NCBI GenBank assembly: GCA_019752015.1
Contig: JAIEMQ010000020.1
Span: 35,431 to 99,430 of the forward strand
Direction of reading: 5' to 3'
DNA from: Cyanobacteriota bacterium
GTDB taxonomy: Bacteria; Acidobacteriota; Vicinamibacteria; Vicinamibacterales; UBA2999
Length of the DNA: 64,000 nt
Below are positions 29,002-37,146 of the stretch, piece after piece; position 1 is the first letter of the stretch, and every line of letters starts with the position of its first letter. Under the pieces are notes generated by a model. It was not told where the DNA came from. It did not search any database and saw only the letters and a program-made list of their open reading frames with translations. The position numbers and the translations under genes are program-made.

Positions 29002-29721
29002 ATGGAAGATACGTACACACTTACGAACGCGAATTCGCTCACCTCGCGCCTGCCGGCGCCGAACGTCGGCAATAACGAACGTCTGATGACGTTGATCGCC
29101 GGCGCGGCGCTGCTGGGCTACGCGTGGAAGAATGGATCGAAGGGTCTCGGCCTCACTGGCGCCGGCCTGCTCGCGCGCGGCGCCACCGGCTATTGCCCGG
29201 CTTATGCCGCGGCCGGAATCAACCGCACGGACACGAAGCACGCGCTCTCGGGGAGCCGCGGCGTTCACATCCGCGAAGCGGTCACGATCAACGCGCCGCC
29301 CGAACAGATTTATCGTTTCTGGCGCCAGCTCGATCAGCTGCCGGAGGTCATGCCGCACCTGGACAGCGTCGAGCAGCTCGATACGAAGCGATCGCGCTGG
29401 ACCGCGAAGGCGTTCGATCACGTGCCGATCTCGTGGGAAGCCGAGATCATCAACGAGGTGCCGTTCGAAACCATTGGCTGGCAGACGCTGCCCGGTCAAT
29501 CGATTCAGAACGCCGGCTCGGTCACATTCGACCCGGTGCCCGGCAACGGCGGCACTGAAGTCAACGTGCACTTGCAGTACGCGGCGCCCGGCGGCAAGGC
29601 GGCGAGCTGGCTCGCGAAAATGGCCGGACAAGATCCGGCGCGTTTGACGCGAGAAGGTTTGCTCGCATTGAAGCGACGCATCGAAGCGCAGTCGCAGGCG
29701 ACGTCTTCGCCGGTCCACTGA
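29002..29721 (+). CDS. DUF2892-SRPBCC fusion membrane/stress protein
   Basis: A 239-residue protein. The N-terminal part (NNERLMTLIAGAALLGYAWK, GLGLTGAGLLARGATGYCPA) resembles the DUF2892/YgaP two-helix membrane domain. The C-terminal part (about 90-225) is a SRPBCC/polyketide-cyclase-like fold (REAVTINAPPEQIYRFWRQL, ITWE-type SWEAEIINEVPFETIGWQTL, VTFDPVPGNGGTEVNVHLQY). Such proteins are common next to CsbD, BON and DUF892 genes in stress islands; no ligand is known. A GGGAGA ribosome site precedes the ATG, and an excellent sigma54-like promoter lies just upstream. Confidence 0.85.
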   Translation: MEDTYTLTNANSLTSRLPAPNVGNNERLMTLIAGAALLGYAWKNGSKGLGLTGAGLLARGATGYCPAYAAAGINRTDTKHALSGSRGVHIREAVTINAPPEQIYRFWRQLDQLPEVMPHLDSVEQLDTKRSRWTAKAFDHVPISWEAEIINEVPFETIGWQTLPGQSIQNAGSVTFDPVPGNGGTEVNVHLQYAAPGGKAASWLAKMAGQDPARLTREGLLALKRRIEAQSQATSSPVH

Positions 29722-29729
29722 TCACGTCG

Positions 29730-29745
29730 AGGCAGGGAGTTTGCA
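29730..29745 (+). promoter_or_regulatory. Sigma54-like -24/-12 promoter
   Basis: AGGCAG-N5-TTGCA, GG-N10-GC spacing exact. It lies 62 bp upstream of the DUF892 gene start (29808). An imperfect inverted repeat TTTGCA...TGCAAA (29740-29762) overlaps its downstream edge. Confidence 0.55.
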
Positions 29746-29807
29746 GGGAGCGATCTGCAAAAAGATTACGGCTCTAAGGCCAATCCCTTAAACCGAAGGA
29801 GAAACAC

Positions 29808-30473
29808 ATGGCTGGAAACAACCTCCGCGAAGCGCTCGTGGATGAAATCAGAGATCTTTACAACGCCGAAAAGCAGCTCACCAAGGCTCTGCCGAAGATG
29901 GCCAAGGGCGCCACGAGTGAAGAGCTTCGGGAGGCTCTCGAATCGCATCTCGAAGAGACCGAGGATCAGGTGACGCGGCTCGAGCGGGTATTCGAGTTGC
30001 TCGAAGAAAAGCCGCGCGGCAAGCACTGCGCGGGCATGGCCGGCATCGTCGAAGAAGGCAGCGAGAAGCTGCAGGAAGACGCCGAAGATTCAGTGATGGA
30101 TGCGATGTTGATCGCGTCGGCGCAGAAGGTCGAGCACTACGAGATCGGTTCGTACGGCACCGCGATCGCGTGGTCCGAGGCGCTCGGTCTGACGGAAGTG
30201 GCGCAGATCCTCGGCGAGACGCTCGCCGAAGAGAAGGCCGCCGATGAGAAATTGTCGGCGCTCGCCGAGTCGGGCATCAACGAAGCCGCGACGGCGGGCG
30301 AGTCGGAAGACGAAGACATGGAAGAAGACGAGGACGAGGAGTCCGAATCGAAATCCGCGGGCAGCTCGGCCGGCGCGTCAGCACGGTCGGCAAGCGGTTC
30401 GAAGTCCGGAAACGGTTCGGCGCGTTCGGCGAGTGGTTCGAAGGGGACCCGTCAGCGCGGCGGCCGGCGGTAA
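29808..30473 (+). CDS. Ferritin-like DUF892 (YciE/YciF) stress protein with low-complexity tail
   Basis: A 221-residue protein. Residues about 5-160 match DUF892: NNLREALVDEIRDLYNAEKQ, KALPKMAKGATSEELREALE, SHLEETEDQVTRLERVFELL, HYEIGSYGTAIAWSEALGL. The family forms four-helix ferritin-like bundles linked to oxidative and envelope stress. The last 60 residues are an acidic run followed by a Ser/Gly/Lys/Arg-rich tail ending in RQRGGRR, an uncommon extension that could bind nucleic acid. AAGGAG lies 8 nt upstream of the ATG, and a sigma54-like promoter lies 62 bp upstream. Confidence 0.92.
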   Translation: MAGNNLREALVDEIRDLYNAEKQLTKALPKMAKGATSEELREALESHLEETEDQVTRLERVFELLEEKPRGKHCAGMAGIVEEGSEKLQEDAEDSVMDAMLIASAQKVEHYEIGSYGTAIAWSEALGLTEVAQILGETLAEEKAADEKLSALAESGINEAATAGESEDEDMEEDEDEESESKSAGSSAGASARSASGSKSGNGSARSASGSKGTRQRGGRR

Positions 30474-30482
30474 GAAGAACGG

Positions 30483-30545
30483 AGGCCGGGAGCCGGGAAC
30501 GGGGACCGTGTTCGGCTCCCGGCTCCCGGTTCCCGGAATCCGGGT
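30483..30545. repeat. Inverted pair of 7-bp arrays between convergent genes
   Basis: GGGAGCC-type units (30483-30506) and GGCTCCC/GGTTCCC-type units (30512-30545) are separated by about 5 bp, so they can form a long GC-rich hairpin. It lies between the convergent DUF892 and HTH genes and may serve as a bidirectional transcription terminator. The downstream array reaches the stop of the minus-strand gene. Confidence 0.75.
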
Positions 30546-30760
30546 TAGACCGACGACGGCAGACGATAGCGCTGGCCTTCGCGGCGCACCAGGAAGCCCG
30601 CTTGGACGAGGTCGCTGAGAAGTTCTTCAGCGCGGGCCGGGCTCAGCTGCCACAGCCGTGCAGCCTGAGCCGTAGTCAGGCACATTCCGGGCATCTCACG
30701 GAATTCCGCGCGCGCGCGCAGTGTGAGGTCTTCGCGAGTGTTTTCGGTCGGATGCATCAT
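30545..30760 (-). CDS. Small winged-helix-like protein
   Basis: 71 residues from ATG 30760 (MMHPTENTREDLTLRARAEF). The C-terminal half (LTTAQAARLWQLSPARAEEL, LSDLVQAGFLVRREGQRYRL) reads like a compact winged helix, a helix-turn-helix plus wing, of a type common in Acidobacteriota. The start at 30760 is preferred over 30802 because a GGAGA site precedes it and a sigma54-like promoter (30786-30801) would begin transcription between the two. Probably a small DNA-binding regulator; target unknown. Confidence 0.75.
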   Translation of the reverse strand: MMHPTENTREDLTLRARAEFREMPGMCLTTAQAARLWQLSPARAEELLSDLVQAGFLVRREGQRYRLPSSV

Positions 30761-30785
30761 CGGGACTTCTCCGGGCCGGAATCTT

Positions 30786-30801
30786 TGCAGTACGGATGCC
30801 A
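30786..30801 (-). promoter_or_regulatory. Sigma54-like -24/-12 promoter
   Basis: On the minus strand TGGCAT-N5-CTGCA, five of six at -24 and four of five at -12, with exact GG-N10-GC spacing. The predicted start near 30774 serves the winged-helix gene. Confidence 0.5.
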
Positions 30802-30922
30802 CGGAACGGCGACAAAATTCCTGCGGAATCGTGACTTCTCGATTTGAACGATCGATTTAGTGAGTCGCGGACGGCAAACGATCGCTATTTCGTTGCCGAT
30901 CATTGACCAGCTGTCGGCTCAG

Positions 30923-31852
30923 TCAATTCGCTGATTGCGGGACCGCATCGATCGCGGGTTGACGCGCGAACGCTTTGAACTTCCGTCGGCCGGTCGTCTG
31001 TGTCTTCAGTGCTGGATTCGCCGCGTGCTCGATTTCACTGTTGAGCTCTCCGCCGATCAACAACGCAAGTCCCGAAAAATACAGCCACAGCAGCAGAATC
31101 GCTGCGCCGGCCAGGGCGCCATAGGTCGCCGCGTAATCGCCGACGCGCGTGACGTAGAGCCGGAACGTCAGCGAGAACAGCACCCACAAGATCGTCGTCA
31201 CAATCGAGCCTGGCGTGATCCAGGCCCAGTCCTGGTCGGCATCCGGCGCGTAGTAGAAGACCATCGCAATGCCGCTGGTTGCCAGCGCGAAGATCACCGG
31301 CCATCGCAGGATGGCCCACGCCGTATCGAACGCCTGCGAGAGGCCGAACCATCCCGCCAGCCACTGGCCCGCATTCGGGCCCGCGACGACGAGCGTGAAC
31401 GAGAGCAGCACGAATCCGACGAGCGCGATCGTCAAGCCGATCGACACCAGCCGGACTTTCCACCACGGTCTCGTCTCGGGAATGTCATAGGCGCGATTCA
31501 ATGCCGACACGATCGATGTCATTGCGCCGGAGCTGCTCCACACCGCGCCCAGAATGCCGATCGTCAGCAGGCTGGCCGCCTCGCCCGAGACGATACTCTC
31601 GAGCTGTTGGCGAATGATCGTCAGCACCTCGGGCGGCGCGATCGGCTCGAGCGCGCCGACGATGTCGTTCACGACAGGAAACGGCAGGTAGCTCCCGAGC
31701 GCGACGACAAAGAGCAGGGCGGGGAACAGCGCGAGGGCGAAGTAATAGGCGAGCTGCGCGGCAATGCCCGCGCAATCGTCGTCAATCACTTCCTTAGCCG
31801 TGCGCTTGATCAATTCGAAAGGCCCGATACCGAGCCGGAAGCCGTTGAACAT
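30923..31852 (-). CDS. YihY/BrkB-family membrane protein
   Basis: A 309-residue polytopic membrane protein of the YihY/virulence-factor BrkB family: DDCAGIAAQLAYYFALALFP, AVWSSSGAMTSIVSALNRAY, VFYYAPDADQDWAWITPGSI, ATYGALAGAAILLLWLYFSG, LALLIGGELNSEIEH. About six membrane segments. Older annotation as RNase BN is not supported by the family. A second family member is encoded at 53521. The gene diverges from the lectin-domain gene, with 73 bp between starts. Confidence 0.92.
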   Translation of the reverse strand: MFNGFRLGIGPFELIKRTAKEVIDDDCAGIAAQLAYYFALALFPALLFVVALGSYLPFPVVNDIVGALEPIAPPEVLTIIRQQLESIVSGEAASLLTIGILGAVWSSSGAMTSIVSALNRAYDIPETRPWWKVRLVSIGLTIALVGFVLLSFTLVVAGPNAGQWLAGWFGLSQAFDTAWAILRWPVIFALATSGIAMVFYYAPDADQDWAWITPGSIVTTILWVLFSLTFRLYVTRVGDYAATYGALAGAAILLLWLYFSGLALLIGGELNSEIEHAANPALKTQTTGRRKFKAFARQPAIDAVPQSAN

Positions 31853-31886
31853 GCCCGGAACATTGCATCCCGCGTACCGGATGACT

Positions 31887-31902
31887 TGGCGAGACCCTTG
31901 CT
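31887..31902 (+). promoter_or_regulatory. Sigma54-like -24/-12 promoter
   Basis: TGGCGA-N5-TTGCT, with exact GG-N10-GC spacing. The predicted start near 31913 lies 13 nt upstream of the lectin-domain gene ATG (31926). Confidence 0.6.
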
Positions 31903-31925
31903 ACGGGCAGGGGCAGGAGATTGCT

Positions 31926-32783
31926 ATGTCGCAGAAATGGGTGATTGCCTTCACGGTGCTCTGGCTCGGCATTGGCGCGATCGGCTCGGCGCAGGACCGG
32001 GCCACCGTGCAGATGCGTGACGGTTCGAAGTTCGAAGGACGCATTGAAGAGCTGACCGCGAACGGCGAGCTCTTCGTCCGCGTCTCGCAGAACGATCAGC
32101 GGCGCGTGCCGGTCACGAGCGTCGCGTTGATCGACAAGGCCGGCGGCGCGAGTGGTTTGCCCGATACCGAGCTGCGCGAGGCCACGGGGTCGGAGCACCT
32201 GCTGCTCCTCAGCAACGGTTCGAGCGTCAAGGGCCGTCTCGTCGCCATTCGCGGTGGACAGGGTTCCGCCAATGAAGATCAGCCGCGCACCTACGTATTC
32301 CGATCGAGCGATGGACGCGATCAGTCATTCGGGCCCGACCAGGTGTCACGCGTTTACCTCGGTACGTATCCGTTCGCGGCGCTCAGCGGCTCTGTCAGCA
32401 ACACGGCTGGACTCGACGCCGGCTTCGACACGCCGGGATCCCTCCGCGTGCCGGCCAGCGGCGGCTGGGTCGATACCGGGATGCGCGTTCGCCGCGGCGA
32501 GTTGATTTCGTTCAACACGTCGGGTGAGGTGCAGCTCTCCGAGAACAGCAACGATCGCGCGCGCGCCGCCGGCACGCCGCGAACCTCGCCGGGGGCGACG
32601 CTCCCCAACGCCTACGCGGGTGCGCTCATCGGCCGCGTTGGTAACAGCCAGCCGTTCGCGATCGGCGATCAGGCGTCCGTGCCGATGCCGTTTGACGGGA
32701 TTTTGTATCTGGCCGTCAACGACGACGACCGCCGCGACAACGCGGGCGCGTTCGTGGTTTCGCTGGGAAGGAATCGGCGCTAA
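31926..32783 (+). CDS. Secreted protein with C-terminal PA-IL (LecA)-like lectin domain
   Basis: 285 residues from ATG 31926, preceded by GCAGGAG. A signal peptide is visible (VIAFTVLWLGIGAIGSAQ). The middle has two beta-rich segments (VQMRDGSKFEGRIEELTANG, LLLLSNGSSVKGRLVAIRGG) resembling SH3/LSm-like repeats. The last 120 residues match the LecA/PA-IL galactophilic lectin fold: WVDTGMRVRRGELISFNTSG, AYAGALIGRVGNSQPFAIGD, GILYLAVNDDDRRDNAGAFV. In LecA the NDxxxDN-type loop binds calcium and sugar. Probably surface or periplasmic sugar binding; ligand unknown. A sigma54-like promoter lies directly upstream. Confidence 0.85.
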   Translation: MSQKWVIAFTVLWLGIGAIGSAQDRATVQMRDGSKFEGRIEELTANGELFVRVSQNDQRRVPVTSVALIDKAGGASGLPDTELREATGSEHLLLLSNGSSVKGRLVAIRGGQGSANEDQPRTYVFRSSDGRDQSFGPDQVSRVYLGTYPFAALSGSVSNTAGLDAGFDTPGSLRVPASGGWVDTGMRVRRGELISFNTSGEVQLSENSNDRARAAGTPRTSPGATLPNAYAGALIGRVGNSQPFAIGDQASVPMPFDGILYLAVNDDDRRDNAGAFVVSLGRNRR

Positions 32784-32789
32784 ACGTAG

Positions 32790-34331
32790 TTATTGGCCTC
32801 GAAGCGTTCGTCTGATGTCGAGGCCAATCTTCGGTTGATCCTGGGTGCCGGTCACCTTGATGGCCAGGCGGCTGCCGGCGCCGTTCTTTCGAAACAGCGG
32901 ATCGAACGGCTTCAGCAACCAGCTCTTGTAGCCGGTCTGCGTTTGCGACACCGTCGCTTCGAGTAGTGCCACACCTGAGAGATCGACGACCTTCGATCGC
33001 AGCGAGTGCGTCCCGGCGAGCTGCACCGAGGCGCCCCGCACCTTGAACGACAGTCCCTGATACGTGAAGACGCCGTTACGCAGGCTGAACTTGGCGCCCA
33101 TCTGTGAGGCGACTTCGTCGATCGATTCATCCGTCGGCCGCCCTTGCGCCTTGCGGCTCAACTCATCGATCTTGTCCTGCACGACATCCTTGGTGAACTT
33201 GACGCGTTCCGCCCGTACGGAGCCTTCGAAGGACACGCGTTCCAGAACTTTCTGCTTGCCCTGCGGAAGATCCATCGCGGCGTCGATGATCAGCGTGCCG
33301 TCCGCGGCTGGCTGGGCCTTGCTCACAAAGCGCAGCAGCTCACCGAGGCGCGCCGATCCGCTGCGGACGTTCACTATCACGCGCTTCCCCTTGATGCCCC
33401 TGGTGCCTTCGACCAGGCCTTGCGCGTCGAATACCGATTTGCCGAGCGTCACGTTGACCTGCTTGAGCTCGACGTCGCCTTTCGTGCCGTCGACGACCGC
33501 GTCGTAGGCCGTTTGCAGCGGCAGGCTCGTGCCATCGAGCTCGGTCAGCTTGAAGTCGGGAGTCCTGGTCTGGCCCTTGGTCGAGATTTGTTCGATCGTT
33601 CCCGACATCGTGCCGAGCGCCGCGAGCTTCCCGCCAAGGCCGTTGATCGTGCCCAGGTCGGCATCGAACGTGTACTCGCCGCTCAGCGCGCTCGTGCCCG
33701 GCTCTGTTTTTTGCCACGGACCGAACTTGCCGGATGCTTCGATCTTGCCTTCCGGGATCGGGTTGTTCACCGATGCCGTGAACGTTGCCGGCTCGCCGGC
33801 GCGCAGATTCCTCAGCCTCAGGGCGTAAACATCCCACACTCTCGCTTCCTTGTTGGGATTCGCGGGCACCACCGACATCTTCGAGTTGGTCGCGATCAGC
33901 TCGCGAATCACGAGGCCGCTCGATTCCGTGCCGTCGCCGCCGTCGCCTTTCGGCAGCGGGCGCTTACCGGTGTTCGGATCCTTCGGCGGGATGTTGACCT
34001 CGAGGCCGTCGACCCAGACGCGATCGATCGTCGAGCTGCGAAGGTCGGTCGCCTTCAAATCCACGATGGCCGACTTGACCGTCATCAGCGGCGGAATATC
34101 GGTGCGGCCGCGATGGCGCACCTTCAGGTCGTGCGCGTGCAGTTGCAGCGGTACCCAGCGCACGTGCACCGAGCCGAGCTCGATCTCGCTGTCGAGGGCC
34201 TTGCTGAGATTCGACGTGACCCACTCGTGCATCGTCGGTTCGAGCGCGCGGACGCTGACGACAATCGCCACGACGGCGGCGATGATGGCGCCGACCAGGA
34301 CGCCCACGATGATGCGGGCGCGCTTGCTCAT
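32790..34331 (-). CDS. AsmA-like / DUF748 envelope protein
   Basis: A 513-residue protein with one N-terminal membrane anchor (IIVGVLVGAIIAAVVAIVVS) and a long beta-rich periplasmic part with AsmA/DUF748 character: LSKALDSEIELGSVHVRWVP, DLKATDLRSSTIDRVWVDGL, FKLTELDGTSLPLQTAYDAV, a late VRGASVQLAGTHSLRSKVVD segment. AsmA-like proteins act in outer-membrane lipid transport or assembly. The ATG overlaps the stop of the DUF4397 lipoprotein gene (ATGA), indicating coupled translation downstream of it. It converges with the lectin-domain gene, with 6 bp between stops. Confidence 0.82.
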   Translation of the reverse strand: MSKRARIIVGVLVGAIIAAVVAIVVSVRALEPTMHEWVTSNLSKALDSEIELGSVHVRWVPLQLHAHDLKVRHRGRTDIPPLMTVKSAIVDLKATDLRSSTIDRVWVDGLEVNIPPKDPNTGKRPLPKGDGGDGTESSGLVIRELIATNSKMSVVPANPNKEARVWDVYALRLRNLRAGEPATFTASVNNPIPEGKIEASGKFGPWQKTEPGTSALSGEYTFDADLGTINGLGGKLAALGTMSGTIEQISTKGQTRTPDFKLTELDGTSLPLQTAYDAVVDGTKGDVELKQVNVTLGKSVFDAQGLVEGTRGIKGKRVIVNVRSGSARLGELLRFVSKAQPAADGTLIIDAAMDLPQGKQKVLERVSFEGSVRAERVKFTKDVVQDKIDELSRKAQGRPTDESIDEVASQMGAKFSLRNGVFTYQGLSFKVRGASVQLAGTHSLRSKVVDLSGVALLEATVSQTQTGYKSWLLKPFDPLFRKNGAGSRLAIKVTGTQDQPKIGLDIRRTLRGQ

Positions 34332-35080
34332 GGCGTCAGGGCGTCTTCGATCAGGAACGCATCGATCTTCGACGGCGCCGACGCGTTGCTGACGATGACG
34401 AGCGTGTAGAAGCGGCCGGCTTCGAGGTGCGCCATGGTGGCGGCCAGGGACGCGGCCTGGCCGGCGCTCGTGATTTCCACCTGGCCGTTCATCGGGGCAA
34501 CGTCGCGATAGTCGCTCACCGACTGGTAGTCGAGCTTGCCGAACAGCGTCTCAGACGCGCCGGCCGCGCGCACGTCGATCGTGCCGGCATCCGTGCCCGC
34601 GTGCACCACGCGCAGCCGCGCCTTGCCGCTGGCAGGGGAGTCCAGGTGATCGTTGACGACACGCAGCTCGGGACCGCGCCCGTCGCCGGGCATGGCGATC
34701 GCGGTGTAGAAGTCCCCGTCCTTGAGATCTTCCGTGTTCGACGAGAGCGGCTTGGCTTGCGCCATGCCCGCGGGACGCAGCGCAAAGGCGTAACGCTGGC
34801 CGTCGACGGCGCGATACGGCGTCACGGTCTTGAAGTTGAGCCCGTCAAAGAGCAGGAGATCGCCGGCAAACAGATCGAAGGTGTTGCCCGTCGGCACGGT
34901 ATGAAGCACCCGCACGAGCGCGTTGTCGCGCTGCTTCGCGGCGGCGGATGAGGGGGCCGTCGACGTGCCGGCGGGCGAGGTCGAGGTGACGTTCGCGGTG
35001 CTGGTTTCGGTGCGATCGCACGCCACCGTGAGCAACGCGGCAGCGACGGCCATCATCCACGAAACCGCCCGTGTGATCAT
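34328..35080 (-). CDS. DUF4397 lipoprotein
   Basis: 250 residues from ATG 35080. The N-terminal lipoprotein signal is WMMAVAAALLTVAC with a lipobox Cys. Two DUF4397-type beta repeats follow (ALVRVLHTVPTGNTFDLFAG, RLRVVHAGTDAGTIDVRAAG), each with the VRVxHxxP/AxxxxDvxvdG pattern. Such proteins are exported, often cell-surface or periplasmic, with unknown role. It stops within the start of the AsmA-like gene and begins 7 bp after the Pro-rich gene, so OmpA, Pro-rich, DUF4397 and AsmA-like genes form one transcription unit. Earlier in-frame starts give Arg-rich sequence and lack the signal. Confidence 0.87.
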   Translation of the reverse strand: MITRAVSWMMAVAAALLTVACDRTETSTANVTSTSPAGTSTAPSSAAAKQRDNALVRVLHTVPTGNTFDLFAGDLLLFDGLNFKTVTPYRAVDGQRYAFALRPAGMAQAKPLSSNTEDLKDGDFYTAIAMPGDGRGPELRVVNDHLDSPASGKARLRVVHAGTDAGTIDVRAAGASETLFGKLDYQSVSDYRDVAPMNGQVEITSAGQAASLAATMAHLEAGRFYTLVIVSNASAPSKIDAFLIEDALTP

Positions 35081-35087
35081 GGCCGTC

Positions 35088-35366
35088 CTATGCGCGCGGC
35101 GCTGGTGGCTCGGTGATGCCCGGTTTTTCCGACGGCGCCTGGACCGGCGGCTCCGTAGACGGCGGATCGATGCTCGGCTCGCGCTCGCTGTCCTTCCGAT
35201 GCGGATCATCGGGCGGGACGACGGGCTGCTCGGGAGCCTTCGGCAAGCCCGGAATCGGGTGAGGTGTCTCAGGCTGCTGCGCCTGCACCTCACCCTCCTC
35301 GCGCGCTTGCTGTACTAACGCATCATCCACCGGCTGAGTGGCGAACATCGTCAGTTCAGCAAGCAT
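35088..35366 (-). CDS. Small proline-rich hydrophilic protein
   Basis: A 92-residue protein with about a quarter Pro (PHPIPGLPKAPEQPVVPPDD, STEPPVQAPSEKPGITEPPA). No domain is recognised and no signal peptide is seen. It is accepted as real because AAAGGAG lies 7 nt upstream of the ATG and it fits between OmpA (10 bp upstream) and the DUF4397 gene (7 bp downstream). An extended, possibly intrinsically disordered, linker-type protein; role unknown. Confidence 0.65.
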   Translation of the reverse strand: MLAELTMFATQPVDDALVQQAREEGEVQAQQPETPHPIPGLPKAPEQPVVPPDDPHRKDSEREPSIDPPSTEPPVQAPSEKPGITEPPAPRA

Positions 35367-35376
35367 GTCGTCTCCT

Positions 35377-37056
35377 TTACCGATCGAGTCGCACGACGAG
35401 CGCGGCGCGGCGGTTCAGCCGGCGCGTCTCTTCACGCGAGTTGTCATGCTTCGGCTTTTCCTCACCGTAGCTGACGGTCTGCAGACGCGTCGCGGCGACG
35501 CCGTTCTGCGTCAGGTAATCACGCACCGCCTGGGCGCGGCGTTCGCCGAGCGCCAGATTGTATTCGGCCGTGCCGATGCTGCAGGTGTGGCCTTCGACGG
35601 TCAGGCGCAGCGTCGCGTCTTCCTTCATTGCCGACACCGCCTGCTCGAGCACGCGCACCGCTTCCGGACGCAGCGAGTAACGATCGAAGTCGAAGTGCAC
35701 GTCTTCGAACGTGAACACCTTCGCGGCCGCCGGCTGGATCACCTGGATCGTGACGGTATCGCTGGCCGTCCTGTTGTCCGTCGGACAGGTGACGGTCACG
35801 GTCACCGGCACCGGGCCGGGCTGCACCGGCGCCGTCCACGGCGTCTTCTGCTGGGTGCGGTTGCCGAACGTTCCCGCCGGGGCCGACCACGAGTAGGCGA
35901 CCACACAGCCAATCGATGAATTGGCGACGGCGCTGACGGTCGAGACCTTGCCGACTTCAACCGTGCACGGATCGCACGCGGCCTTCACCGTGAGCTCGTG
36001 TGCACGCGGGGCGGGCGGAGCCGGTGGCGGCGGGGTCGGCGCCGGCGGGGGCGGCACGAAGCGGCGGGGACTCCAGCCGATGCGCACGTGGTAATCGACG
36101 AAGTCGCCGTTGGAACCTTCAGATGCGTTCACACGATTGCGCCTCGGCGTGTCCCAGCGCAGCTCGCCTCCGGCGAAGAAGCCGTTGGTTGCGAACCAGG
36201 TCACGCCGGTGGTGAACGAGGCAGTGCGGTCGGTCTCGGAAACAAGCGGGCTCACGGTGCCGTCCTCGGCGACGATGGCGCTGTCGAGGGAAGTGGTGGA
36301 ACGCTGCCAGGTGCGGCCGAGGAGCTCGCCGTGAATCAACCAATGGTCGTTCGGCGTGATGCCGATGCCGGCGCCCCATCGCAGGAAGTTGGGCACATGA
36401 GCGACCACCGGGTCCCGCGGGTTCTTGCGGAAGTTGTAACCAACCTCGCCGGTGAGAACGGCGTAGCGGCTGAGCCATTTGCTGAGGACGCCGCTGACGT
36501 CGGCGGACACGCCGCCCTGGCCGGCGCCGGCACGGGCGTCGCCGGTCGGCAGGTTCACGAAGCCGCGGGCCGCCAGGCCGAACGCGTTGCCCGCCGCTTC
36601 ACTCAGCAGGCCGAATTTGGCGCCGGCGCGGAGATCGCCGACCTTGTTGCCGGTCCAGCGTTCGTTCGCAAACGGCGTGCGCGGATCCACGCCGCCCCGA
36701 TCCGGATCACTGTTGAACAGCTGCTGATTGTCGCGGTCGACGCGCTGAATGGCATCCCAGGCGGCGAAGACGTCCAACCGCTCGCTCAGGCCATACGACA
36801 CGTTGGCCGTGAAGTTGGCGACGTTCATCTGACCTTGCGGCGTGTTGAACGAGTTGCGCTGAACCGAGCCGCGATGTTTCTTCTTGCCGTTCGTGTCTGC
36901 CACCGGCAGCCACCACAATCCGGCGTCGCCGTCTGTCGTAACCGCTACGCGTCCACGCTCATCGTCCGGCGTGGTCGTTTGCTGTGCTGTTGCGGGTAGA
37001 GCCGCGGAGACCGCGATCACCCCAACCATCAACCAGATCTTCGCACTCATCCTCAT
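35377..37056 (-). CDS. OmpA-family outer membrane protein
   Basis: 559 residues from ATG 37056 (a second ATG at 37050 is possible). A signal peptide (IWLMVGVIAVSAALPATAQ) precedes an N-terminal region of about 300 residues that looks like a transmembrane beta-barrel (VSYGLSERLDVFAAWDAIQR, ARGFVNLPTGDARAGAGQGG, GAGIGITPNDHWLIHGELLG). A Pro-rich linker (PPPPAPTPPPPAPPAPR) leads to a PKD/Ig-like segment, then the OmpA peptidoglycan-binding domain (FEDVHFDFDRYSLRPEAVRV, LTVEGHTCSIGTAEYNLALG, RRLNRRAALVVRL). First gene of a four-gene envelope unit. A TGGCAC-containing sigma54-like promoter lies 43 bp upstream. Confidence 0.92.
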   Translation of the reverse strand: MRMSAKIWLMVGVIAVSAALPATAQQTTTPDDERGRVAVTTDGDAGLWWLPVADTNGKKKHRGSVQRNSFNTPQGQMNVANFTANVSYGLSERLDVFAAWDAIQRVDRDNQQLFNSDPDRGGVDPRTPFANERWTGNKVGDLRAGAKFGLLSEAAGNAFGLAARGFVNLPTGDARAGAGQGGVSADVSGVLSKWLSRYAVLTGEVGYNFRKNPRDPVVAHVPNFLRWGAGIGITPNDHWLIHGELLGRTWQRSTTSLDSAIVAEDGTVSPLVSETDRTASFTTGVTWFATNGFFAGGELRWDTPRRNRVNASEGSNGDFVDYHVRIGWSPRRFVPPPPAPTPPPPAPPAPRAHELTVKAACDPCTVEVGKVSTVSAVANSSIGCVVAYSWSAPAGTFGNRTQQKTPWTAPVQPGPVPVTVTVTCPTDNRTASDTVTIQVIQPAAAKVFTFEDVHFDFDRYSLRPEAVRVLEQAVSAMKEDATLRLTVEGHTCSIGTAEYNLALGERRAQAVRDYLTQNGVAATRLQTVSYGEEKPKHDNSREETRRLNRRAALVVRLDR

Positions 37057-37098
37057 CAGTCCCCTTCGAACGCACACGAGCGCTCCGGCCGTGGTTAC

Positions 37099-37114
37099 TA
37101 CAAACGACGTGCCA
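37099..37114 (-). promoter_or_regulatory. Sigma54-like -24/-12 promoter of the OmpA operon
   Basis: On the minus strand TGGCAC-N5-TTGTA: perfect -24 box, -12 box with GT in place of GC, correct spacing. The predicted start near 37087 is about 30 nt before the ATG at 37056. Confidence 0.5.
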
Positions 37115-37146
37115 CGGATGCGTTGGGAACGATGCTAGCTGATCGG

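Noticed and set aside
30923..31852. Ribonuclease BN annotation for the YihY/BrkB genes (also 53521-54477).
   Set aside because: Both are polytopic membrane proteins without metallo-beta-lactamase motifs; the RNase BN name is a known misannotation of this family.
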